Made by a program: the position numbers and the translations under genes. From NCBI GenBank assembly GCA_010645155.1, contig CM021318.1, positions 4,525,205-4,589,204 of the forward strand: a stretch of DNA of 64,000 bases. The letters run 5' to 3'. The notes beneath the pieces were generated by a model. The model saw nothing but the letters and a program-made list of their open reading frames with translations, did no database searches and was not told where the DNA came from. Source of the stretch: Tigriopus japonicus (Eukaryota; Arthropoda; Copepoda; Harpacticoida; Harpacticidae). This document shows, one piece after another, positions 12,201 to 22,274 of the stretch. Each line of letters starts with the position of its first letter. The stretch's first letter is position 1.

Positions 12201-12743
12201 TGTTAACATTTTCGGGTGCGAACATAGAACTAGTTTGTCATTTTCGCTGCAAGCTCTTTTCAATGATTTTAGATGGCCTCTAGTCCGCTTTGGAACAACT
12301 ATCAATAATAGACGTGCATTTTTGAATGAGTAATTCCACGGAAACCCTTTATTCATGTGAACTCCAGCCAGCAACGTGCGTTTGATCCAGACACAATCAA
12401 GCGCACCAGCAGCCAGCCCTTTTTTCGCTTTTAACCTTCTTCACTACATATTTATGTTGGTGCCCCAAATTGCTAAATCATTTGGCCATTGGTCCAACAG
12501 ACCTTGTGACCTCTACCCTATTACTACGTAGTATATAAGCATGGATGTTGTGTTGTTTATTTCAGGAGCTTTTCCTCTGAACCGGATCCCGACGATTTGA
12601 GGCTGACGAAGCCGCGGAAAGAGTTTAAGAAGCCCCCTCTGAGTGAGATGCGCTTAACAGGGACTCGCTCTCTCGTGACCAGCTCATCCACAGGAAGTGT
12701 CAATAAAACAAATGAGAGTCTGGCAGAAACAGAGCCTGTGTAA
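9232..12743 (+). CDS. Divergent orphan seven-transmembrane protein (GPCR-like)
   Basis: Exons are 9232-9495, 10409-10537, 10837-11171, 11830-12108 and 12566-12743. Phases (0, 0, 2, 2) agree at every junction, giving 394 aa. Seven hydrophobic segments lie near residues 13-35, 46-70, 97-122, 170-193, 218-242, 264-284 and 314-333. Cys95 and Cys99 before TM3 and Cys208 between TM4 and TM5 could form the usual receptor disulfide. However, TM3 ends without DRY, TM6 has no CWxP and TM7 no NPxxY. The TM5-TM6 loop holds five cysteines in 14 residues (245-258). The loop between TM3 and TM4 is long and Ser/Pro-rich. The C-terminus (336-394) is charged and hydrophilic. I do not recognise the family, and ligand and signalling are unknown. 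It lies head-to-tail behind the AKH/GnRH-type receptor, but its sequence is too unlike it to call a tandem duplicate. Confidence 0.7.
11313..11501. mobile_element. Short terminal-inverted-repeat element (hAT-like MITE) in intron 3 of the orphan gene
   Basis: The left end TAGTGATGCACTGAAAG matches the complement of the right end, TAGTGATGGGCCGAAAG. The interior carries repeated GGTTTCGGT and ACCGAAACC blocks and a T tract. A clean target-site duplication is not visible, so the boundaries are approximate. Confidence 0.45.
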
Positions 12744-12828
12744 GACACTTGGAATATACTCTTGAACAGACACCACTTGACTCGGTTGTTACTTAAAACA
12801 CGCTTTTACCACATGAACTAGACATCGA

Positions 12829-12834
12829 AATAAA
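12829..12834 (+). promoter_or_regulatory. Candidate polyadenylation signal of the orphan seven-helix gene
   Basis: AATAAA lies 86 bp after the stop codon at 12741-12743. Confidence 0.5.
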
Positions 12835-13702
12835 TGGCTCGGACGGTAGAAGAAACAGGGGAAAACCAACCAAAATACTGATGGAGAGGTGTATTTTAGA
12901 AATTACTTGACAAAACAGGCCCAAATTGTGTTCAGTTCTCGGATGCAGTGAATTAAAGGGGTGAAACTTATTATTGTTCGCTTCAACGTAAGATTAAGGC
13001 ATGGGGATCACACTGATCCTAACTTTAAGAATACAGAGAGAGAGAGAGAGATGGGAAGAATTGCAATAGCTCGAAATCTACTTGAAATTGCTTTGACTCC
13101 ATCATTTTCACCGAATCATTGAGCCACTTAATCAAAGTAAGAGCAAACGAAGTTAATGCAAGCGAACTGTGTCAGAGAGATCATCTACAAGAGTGTGAAA
13201 TGTTTCAGAGGGAGAGGAATCAAGCAGATCACACGAAGGAGACTAACCCTTTCAGGGGGGCCGAAACCAAAGCGAAGGTCCTGGAAAGTCAAGGTCGGAA
13301 TGAGACTGATTTCGGTTTCCCTTTCCACTGAAAGTTCTATAAGTGGAAAAAGTTCAACACTGACATCAAAGAGACGCTTAAGACGAGCGGGAAATAAAAA
13401 AGTTATCAGTCTCAGAATTGAGAAACGTTCAGACTGATCGCTCTGCCAAGGACTCCATGACCCGTTCGACTTTGAAAATTTAGATATGCCAAAAAAAGGA
13501 GTACAGCTCTTTGATCCTATCAACGAGTAAAACATGAGAAACGATATTTTCATAAAGGCTTCAACATGTATTTCAAGATTTTAAAACAAACATACGAAAA
13601 AAGGGCTTATAAAATGAGGTATTTCAACACCGCCGCCTGTGGCTATGTGTGATTTGTGCCTGAGCTTATTTCTAAAAAGAAATGCCTGTCATAATTCTAA
13701 TT
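12835..13702. other. Intergenic, tail-to-tail spacer before glycerol kinase
   Basis: Contains an (AG)n tract at 13034-13050 and a patch (13119-13553) where open frames of 70-122 codons overlap on both strands. None resembles a family or has linked exons. The glycerol kinase 3' UTR should occupy the upper end of the interval, but no exact AATAAA was found on the minus strand. Confidence 0.4.
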
Positions 13703-16700
13703 CTAAACATGAGTGTTTCTAAGCCTTAGAGGCTCCTCATTTAAGCTTTTCTTCAGCGACTTGTGCCAATTAGTTAGTTTCTCATCTCTCCATTGAGGCG
13801 ATTTGATCGGACGAAATATCTTTTGAGTGTTGCCCGAAGCTCGTCCCGGTTCCCAAAGTCCAACGGCCTTTCCCGCGGCAAACGCCGCTCCCAATGCAGT
13901 GAACTCGGGCATTTCTGGGCGGACGACCTCAATATCTGAAACACATCCGGTGGATAAACATGAATGGCCAAGGCCTCGGTCTCGTATTCACCCTTTCAAG
14001 CGAAGTCTCAACGACACAGGAAATCGGAATGAGAAGCGTCTTCCTGCCATAATTCTCTCACTGGATTTGAATACGTTCAAGCAAGAATCCAATTCCATTT
14101 CGGAGATGAGAACACTTTCGGGCACAAGAAGAGCGCCCTCGAGATATCCAGACACTCAAAAGGTGACCAATTTTAGACGTACTTTTGAACCGGGAATTTA
14201 AAAATTAGATTTTGTCAAGAAGCTTGTGTCAACGTGCCGTGCAATGTCAGACATTTTAAGCCAGACGGCGTTAAGCCATATGTCAAGATAAAGAGAGCCT
14301 TGATGGATACTGATTTATGATACGCAATAACAACAGTTTAAATTTCAGGCTTCCATCGATATTGTGAAATGAATCCAATTTGCTTTTAGTTTTAAACATG
14401 ATTGCTAGTTTGCTACGGTTCTCATTTACAGACGTTCGTAATAAAATTATGTCACCAACTGTTAATGCTTACCCAAAATGTCGGAGTGGATTTGCATCAA
14501 TAGGTTATTCTTCGTCATGGCACCATCCACCAAGAGCTTATTAAGAGTCAACCCACTATCTTGGTACATGCAGTCCACAATATCCCTCGTTTGAAAAGCG
14601 ATAGCCTCGAGAACAGCTCGGCAAATGTGAGCGGCATTGGAAAATTGTGTGAGCCCGGTGATGACACCCTTGGCATCCGACCTCCAATGAGGGGCAAACA
14701 ATCCCGAAAATCTGAAAGTTATGGACGCTTATTGGAGATGATGGTTTTCTTTTTTAGGGCGAGACGCCATGGGCTTGAACTTTGGGGGCGTAGACTTTAC
14801 AATTCAGGAAGCCTTCCCTGTTCATTCAAAAGGGATGTGTTTGGTTCCCGAGGATAAAATTGCCTCTTTTCTCAAAGAAATTGCAAGCGAGATAACGCCT
14901 GAACGTAATCTACCTTCCTCGCGATGCATCTTGAAATCAGTGGGTTTTGATGCACGTTGACGTACATTTGGATCTTTGGTTTTCCGCCTATCCGACACAG
15001 ATCTTCATTATATTCGATAATTTGAAAATTTTCCACTGTACGTTAGAGCGTTCCAAATGCATCATCCACCGTCATTTGTAATTCTCGAATAACTTCCACC
15101 GAACCAACAAACAATCTCTAACTTGTATTGCGTCTCAGGTTTAATTTAGGGAAACGTGTTGGGCAATGAAAACACAAGATTAGATTGGGCGTTACTATGC
15201 TTTTTTGCGCCTTTCGATTCCTCGTTGTATTTCAAAGAGGAAAATTAGGATTTAATGCAATTCTCTTCTTTTGGAAATTTAAAATTCGCGAGGAGAGCTT
15301 CATCTACCCAGTTCAAAATAATAGTGACACAAATTAAACCGACAGGTCGGTAGTATCGGTAAAAACGTCCTAGATAAAACCCAAGTTGTCGACTCATCAT
15401 TTACTTACGCGGGCACGAAGTATACTCCACTCGTGTCCTCAACTTTTGAGGCCACTAACTCAATTTCTCGAGGCTCCTTGATAATTCCCAACTGGTCTTG
15501 GAGCCATTTGACGGCAGCCCCTGCGATGGCAATTGAGCCTTCCAAGGCGTAAACGGGGGCCTCTTCGGGGCCTAATTGGTAGCCAACGGTCGAGAGGAGC
15601 CCATGGGATGAGGCGACAATCTTCTCGCCCACATTGAAGAGCATGAAACAGCCAGTTCCAAGAGTGCTCTTCGCCGTTCCTGTGGAGCACAGAACAACAA
15701 CACTGGATACTTGCAGTACCCAAAAAAGCGAACGAAAACCAACGCCAAAAGTGGGGCTCTTCAGGTCAGTGCTACTTTCGAAGAAATGGATTCGTGCGCA
15801 AGTTAGTTCTACGATTTACCTTTGGATGGGGTACTTTATTTATGAAGAAGATTGAAAGCTCCCATGCTTTGCCAAAGTAGATATGTTAGCCCAAGAAGCA
15901 CGGAAATCGTGGAGTGGGAGGCTAGCAATGAGAATTATGATTTCCAGCAGAAACAAACCATTTGCATTCTTCTGCAAATGAGACCTGGCTTGCATTGAGA
16001 AGAACACGTATTTCAAATTTCAGCCCAATCGAATGCCGGATGGAGTGAAAAGTTATGCCTTCTCAAACTTATGTGCTGAAGAGACCATAGAATGAATGAA
16101 CTCGCCCCTTTTGTGGTAAATCGATTACCACAAAAGGGCTAGTTCATTCATTCTCGGTAGGATTTGCACTGAACTTTGAATGAGCATAACTTTTGTCTCC
16201 GACGTTCGATTGAGCTGAAAATTGAAATACGTATTCTTGTCAACATATGCAAGGTCTCATTTGCAGAAGAACTTAATTGAATTGTTCTTACTGGAAATCA
16301 TTATTCTCATTGCTAGTAGCCTCTCACTCCATGATTCCAGTGCTTTTTGGTTAGCCTTAGCCGAAGTACATCCACTAATGACGGCTGCTGGGTTGGAGCA
16401 AAGGTAGACTTACTCACCAGCTGTGAAACTTTGATGTCCAACCAAGGCTGCTTGTTGGTCCCCAAGGCATCCGGCAATGGGCATGTCCGACCAAACATTG
16501 CCAGAGAAGTTCAAATGCCCATAGATTTCAGCCGAGGAGCAAATCTTGGGAAGAACGTCCGATTGAATCCCAAAGAAGTCCAGCAGTTCCTGATCCCATT
16601 GTAGTGTTTTTAAATTCATTAGCATCGTTCTAACCAGATAAAACGAAAGGTTGGGTAGAGACGGCGTAGGCACCAAATTGATGAGCCTTTCCTCACCTTG

Positions 16701-17549
16701 AGGCATTGGTAACATCGGTTACGTGTCGGCCTCCATCGACTCCACCAGTCAGGTTCCAAATGAGCCAGGAATCGACGGTTCCAAATAAAAGGCGCTTGGC
16801 TTTGGCGGCCTCCGACACCTCGGGGATATTGTCCAATAACCAACGCAACTGAAATATGCATGAATGGATACCGCCACGGTCATGTTTCTTTTTGTCCATG
16901 AATATCAACAAACGGAATGCCTAATTTACTTCAGAGCAAAACGCACTTTGGAGCAAAGTGTGAAACGACATGTGGAACAACAGAGAACACACCTTCGACC
17001 TTCACAAAATTTGGGTGAAAGCGCATATACTCAAACTAAAGACTTACCTTAACGGCAGAGAAATACGTCGAGATTGGCAAACCACATTTATCGCGTAAGC
17101 TATCTTTGCCTTTGGATCCGGCACACTTCAACAAAGTGTTGACCGTTGACTGAGTTCGAGTATCCAGCCAAATGATGGCGTTGTGAATCGGGAGTCCGGT
17201 GGTCTTATCCCAAACTACCGTGGATTCTCGTTGATTTGTCACACCAACGGCCTTTAAATCCAGAGCTCGTCCGGTTTGGTTCAATTGTCCATGGACCTCT
17301 TTCAAACACTATAGGAAAAGTTGACAACTCAACGCATAATTTGTAGCTACGAGCGACAACGGCCATCAAACGTACCTGTTTCACCGTGTTCAAAAGTTCC
17401 ATGGGGTCTTGCTCCACCCATCCCTCTTGTGGATACACACTATGAATGGCGATCTGATGTTCGGCAATCACCGATTCATCGCGAAGATCGAACACAAGAA
17501 ACCTCGAACTTGATGTCCCTTGGTCAATAGCTCCAATCAAAGCACTCAT
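13703..17549 (-). CDS. GK: Glycerol kinase (ATP:glycerol 3-phosphotransferase)
   Basis: Phosphorylates glycerol to sn-glycerol 3-phosphate with ATP; FGGY carbohydrate kinase family, cytosolic or bound to the outer mitochondrial membrane in animals. Seven exons on the minus strand: 17549-17376, 17308-17048, 16848-16697, 16629-16418, 15679-15409, 14711-14473 and 13935-13703. All phases match, giving 513 aa, the usual length. Motifs are DQGTSSSRF at residues 9-17, NQRES at 83-87 (Arg and Glu of the glycerol site), [18 protein letters not shown] from 252 (catalytic Asp253), the nucleotide-site block [12 protein letters not shown] from 267, and [17 protein letters not shown] near the end. The active-site residues appear intact. 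The kinase block usually reads with Asn or Tyr around KNTYGTG, so the Ser/Leu here are mild variations. An intron (15680-16417) carries a fold-back transposon. Confidence 0.95.
15891..16350. mobile_element. Complete 460-bp fold-back (long inverted repeat) element in a glycerol kinase intron
   Basis: The element begins CCAAGAAGCACGGAAATCGT and ends with a sequence whose complement reads CCAAAAAGCACTGGAATCAT. Similarity continues along both arms, through the shared blocks GCAATGAGAAT and ATGATTTCCAG, to a centre near 16121 with CTTTTGTGGTAA facing its complement. The 5-bp direct repeat TTAGC flanks it (15886-15890 and 16351-16355), consistent with a target-site duplication. It has no coding capacity. 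Related copies lie at 1-318 and about 42390-42785. Confidence 0.75.
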
Positions 17550-20500
17550 TCTAGCGTAGTAATTGCCGATGAACTCTCAATCAACAGCCCAGCATCAATC
17601 AACAACCTGCAACGAGTGAAAATTGTGTAAACCCTATAAGACGTCCATGGTTTTGGCCCAGAGCGGTTTGCTTTATACCGATGGAAGGGACACTTGTCTA
17701 CTTTGCCTGACAAGAAACTGAGGACCCACAAGACAAGTAAAAAGGTAGTAGTAGTAGTGGAAGAAGAAGAAGTAGTAGTAGTGGAGTCAGTAATGGGCGC
17801 TCAGTAGAAGGAGGGACTAAATGAACTTCAAGACTCGTTTCTCTCCTGCAGATCGTCGATGGAGTGGTAGTAAACTAGTCTGCGCATAATATTACGCTCC
17901 GAGTCCACTCCTCCAGCTTCATCCAGGACATCATCGTCTTGAACTCGGCATCTAACTAGCCGCGTCTAAAGACGCCGAGTCTAAGTCCCTGTACAAAGCC
18001 TCTCGTGCTTCAATCCCACTAATGTACGTACTTGTACGTCTCCAACTTGATCCAAGTAAGCAACTGAATCAAGTCAAGTCAGCTCGAGAACGTGATGAAG
18101 ATGCTCCCATACATCAGGTTTACTATATAAGGTAGAGCTCTTGAGATTCCTTGAATTGACGAATCGCGAATCGTCCTTAGCATGTGCCAGCCAATATCAA
18201 ATTGTAATGGTTCTTGGGAGGAATTCTTATCTTGAATTTTTGGTATCTTGAGAAAAAAAATCGATAACCACTGACGGCTCCAAGTGTTGATTTCACTTTA
18301 AATTATTTCTTAGCACTCGTGATCAAAGCAATGCGTTTACTTATTTCTTTGCAATTTAATTCACGAACCTTGAATCGGATCAAACTATTCGAAGAATCGG
18401 AAGACCCCTAATAGAAGACGTTTTTATTTTTATGACCTGCATGTTTGCGCAGAGATGATCCATTTTTATGCCTCCGTTTTCATTAGTAGTTCATGCATGC
18501 AATCGTGGTAGAAGGAAAATTGAAAGCTGAACGAATTTAAAATGCTGAAGTGTTTTCCTTCTAGTAAGTACAGTGTTTGCCGAGTCGGCGATCTCAATAC
18601 ATGAAAATATGCAAGGTCAGACTACAACTTTTCCCTCTTTAAATCATCATGACAATTTTATTGGTCAATTGCTTCGAAATGATTTCCCATTGAATGACAC
18701 ACAAACTTAACACTTGTACTCAACCTCAAGGCCATGTTGTTTTTGGGATGGCAAACAAAAAATCGGGGGAAATTTGTTTACCCGGACTCGTTGTAGTATT
18801 GGTTAGCTGCATGAACGATTGCCAGACAGAAAGGCACCCACGGGCGGCAATAATTACAGCGAGCTATGATTTTTCTGAATTCATGGCTTCACTAGTGCTA
18901 GTGCAACAAAAACATGTGTGAACGTGTAGAACAGAAAGAGCGATCATATTTGTTGTGACTGAGAAGGCAAAAAAACACCACCGAATCCCGTTTTTGAGCG
19001 AGTTTCCTTATTGAGACAGTAGAGAGCGCTTGTTCCTTAGCAAGAAACCTCTTGAGTAAGCCCCATCTAGCATTGAGAAGCAGAAGTACAAACTAAACAC
19101 AAGTTGGACGAAAATAGAGCTCGAGTCTCAGGAGAAGAATTTATTTAAGTTTTTACGGTGATGTAGAGAGGTCCTGTCAAAAGAGCGAACCAGTTACCAG
19201 AACTTTCCGAACAAATCATGCTAAAAAATATTGAAAAGAGAGTCAGATTCGGATGGATGGAAGCAAATTGTTCCTGTCATGCTTTGTCATTTCAGCAAAG
19301 AAATTTGAAAACCTAAGTTGTAATGATTTAAAGCAATTCAGATATTCTACATAGAGTACTTAACTTGCAAGAATGAATTTGAGATCAAAACTGCTTGTTT
19401 GAACAATAAAAATTTCCTTTGGGCCATATCTTCAGACGTTTTTCTTTCTGTTTTGAAAGTGGAACATGTTTAAAATGAGAAGTAAGTGTTTCCTGTTCAT
19501 TGGCATGTGCCATTATTTAACTTGAAACTACTGATTTTGAAATATCTGGTAACACTCCTTTGTTGTTCTTTTGTCCGGACCTCACATCGTCACCATTACC
19601 GTTTTTCCTTTCCTTTTTTTTAAGTTTTGCAATGTCCATGATCTACCTCACAAACCATTTCTGTGGAAGAAGTCTTTACAGGGCTCTACTATATGAAGGG
19701 ACTATGAAAACGTTTTCTCCCAACTCAAGTTGAATTGGCTCAACCATTAACAAATAAAATCTTAAATGCGACGAAGCGTACATAATATTTATTATTTTAG
19801 CTACAGTAGTTGTGTAAAACTCTAGCACTCCCAAAAGTATGTCTGCTTAAATAAAATGAAGCCTTAAAAAGCACTTGAAATATGTAATTGTCATTCAAAA
19901 AATATATATATAAATATGAAGTGAAAAATCGATGGAGTATATAGACAAGGAGTAATCAGAAAGCGTAGCAATGTGATTGAGTTCCGCCGACACTTCAGGA
20001 TAACCAGGGAGGACGATATTCTAATACCACCCTCCTTGGGATAACTAACAAATAATCGCTTTATGCTCTTCTATAATGTCTCACTATTGAGTATTCATAA
20101 GTAATTCAAAGTCATTCAAAATCTTCTTTTAGAGGTCCTTGCTCTCCTTTTTACTTCCCTCACAAAGGGCAATACCTACCTTCAACCACATATTTTGGCG
20201 TTGACAATCAAATTGCCGATCATTTTAGAATATCTGGAAGTGGGATAACTTCCAATTTTTGGTCATTCAATCAAATGTCGAAGACAAGAGGAAAAGGGAG
20301 GATTTGGTGTTAGTTTTAGTTTCCCGGTTGATCGCGCATTTCCATTAAACGCCTTGTTCGTTTCTGTTCGTGCTTACTCAAACCGTGGTTATGACACAAA
20401 GATGAGATAAAAGGATCAATCCACTCTTTTTGACATCAAAGTAGAACCTTTATGCCATGTTTGGATCATCACCGCATATTTTCGTGAAAATAACAGTTCG

Positions 20501-20609
20501 AAATGACTATATGGGACAGTTTCTCTCAAGCTTTATCATCAAATAACCTAGTAACCAAGCCTAACCTAGATATGCTCTAGCCTAACCTTTGAGATCAATT
20601 GTAGCGATC
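17550..20609. other. Intergenic upstream of glycerol kinase
   Basis: Holds the glycerol kinase 5' flank, including a GTA/GAA microsatellite at 17744-17793 and TA-rich sequence. A TATATAAG lies at about 18123 on the plus strand with no gene obviously attached. Open frames are short and unlike any family. Confidence 0.4.
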
Positions 20610-20960
20610 TTAGAGGTTTTACGTGCGTTCTGAGAGCACCTTCAAATCCAAGGGAATCGAGGCTAGTTCGATCAATGAAATCTTCCTCTCTACTTTATCG
20701 GGCTCCTTCATTGCTCAATCTTTTCCCCACTAGTCATCGTCGGGAATATGTAGGAGCTGATCCTCTAACAGCATATAAAGCAGGATTGGACAAATTTTTA
20801 CATAAATACTATTCCTGATCAACCCACTATACAAGGGTTGTATAGATCTGCCAACCGTGGTAAACCAAACATCATCAAAACGTTAATTATATAAACTATA
20901 TTAATCATTAGCTCTCTTTACAGGGAATCCCGTTCCTTGTAGCGGTGTTAAAAAATCCGC
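20610..20960 (+). pseudogene. Non-LTR retrotransposon (LINE) remnant: C-terminal end of the reverse-transcriptase ORF plus 3' tail
   Basis: One plus-strand frame reads RESRLVRSMK, then YRAPSLLNLFP, RREYVGADPL and AGLDKFLHKYY. After a one-base shift it reads IPDQPTIQGLYRSAN. This order (LFN.LP, REY.G, LDKFL, PDQP.I.GL.RSAN) is typical of the extreme C-terminus of arthropod non-LTR ORF2 proteins. The frameshift and stops make it dead. A GGGAATCCC block follows in the 3' tail, shared with the remnant at 41797-41960. Confidence 0.6.
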
Positions 20961-22274
20961 AACCAACAAAAAACAATAATCATTTCAAACGGTACGAAAA
21001 ATACTAGGGCTTACTATTGGCTTGTTGAAGTGCAGATACGGAAAACTGCCTCGTTGAAACAACTCCTGTAATCATACTCGTATTAGGAGCCACAAAAAGA
21101 GGCTGAAAATGAAGCTCTCTTGGTTGTAGCTCATTTCGTTCTGCATGGGTGCAAATTCATCAAAACGTTCACTTTTTTGAAAGTGCTCACAATTATTGGG
21201 CTTCACAACCTGCTTTATCGGTCAGCTGGAACTCAACCTTTAATTATGCACCTAAGAAGACCTCTCAGTTTTGCTCTCCAATAATATATTTACATCCACT
21301 TGGAAATTGGAAAAAGCTCACGAGTAGAGCTCAGAAAATCTGCGAGCTTTTTTCAATCAAATGAGTTATTGCCATAATTGAAAGCGTTGCAAACATTGAA
21401 AAGCAAAACTTGCAAAAAACACAAATTGTTAGATTGAGAAAAATATGCACTCTGTTTTTTTAATTCTTTTTTTTAAATTTAAGAACATGCAACATATTTA
21501 GATGTTGAAAAAAAATCATCTGTATTACTCCCTTCATCCGAATGGCTTCTTTTTGTAGTTATCATGATTTTTTTTTGGAGAACATTTTGCCGCAAAATTT
21601 TTAAAGACCCGTTTGCGAATGTTTTTTGTGTTATTGCACAATAGTAAAAGTACACCAAATAATGAACTCATTTGATGATTAAGCTAATGAAGCCATACTG
21701 CTAACCACTTGTTACATCCAACCTTTTGACTTCGGAAACTTTTTAAATCAAAAAACTGTAAGTCTGATATTTTTCATGTAGTTTCGTCCAAAAATAACCA
21801 AAATATGTTATTTGTATATTTGTTTATAGTTTCGGCCAAAAACTGGGCAAGGTTTGTTATTTGTTTTGACTTTTTTGTGCATTACGTATTTCGCCCTCTA
21901 GTCATGAATAGTCAAAAGTGAGACTGGAGAGAAAGGCCAATATTTTCTTCGTGTCCATGGAAATGGGCTTTTGCCGAAGACTTTCAACAACCCCTCCAGT
22001 CGACCTGATCTTACGTAGGTCTGAACTGGAATGAGAAACTATGAACGAACGATAACCATTAGCACTTTCCCGGATTCGTATTTCCTACCGGGAAAGGATG
22101 GAAGAACGACGGCCAACGAGCGTCTCCTCGATCAGCGCACTCGCGTGAAAGAAAATGGTGGCCTTTCTTTCGTCCGTGAGATTAGCACTCCAAACTGGAG
22201 TGGAGAGAGCCTCACAATAACATGGCCTGAGATGAAGGATATGACTTCAGTCACCCACACGCCGTCGACAAACC
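20961..22274. other. Intergenic, 5' flank of the secreted-protein gene
   Basis: AT-rich to about 21900, then a more GC-balanced stretch (21950-22270) that probably includes promoter and 5' UTR. A 109-codon plus-strand frame at 22031-22360 overlaps the signal-peptide exon in another frame and is judged non-coding. Confidence 0.4.

Noticed and set aside
2181..12743. The two seven-helix genes as a tandem duplication
   Set aside because: Intron positions, motifs and loop layout differ throughout, so shared ancestry is not visible at this level.
13119..13553. Overlapping open frames of 70-122 codons on both strands
   Set aside because: No homology or splice context, and the frames shadow one another.
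13827..14201. 124-codon plus-strand frame
   Set aside because: It is largely antisense to the last glycerol kinase exon and continues into intron.
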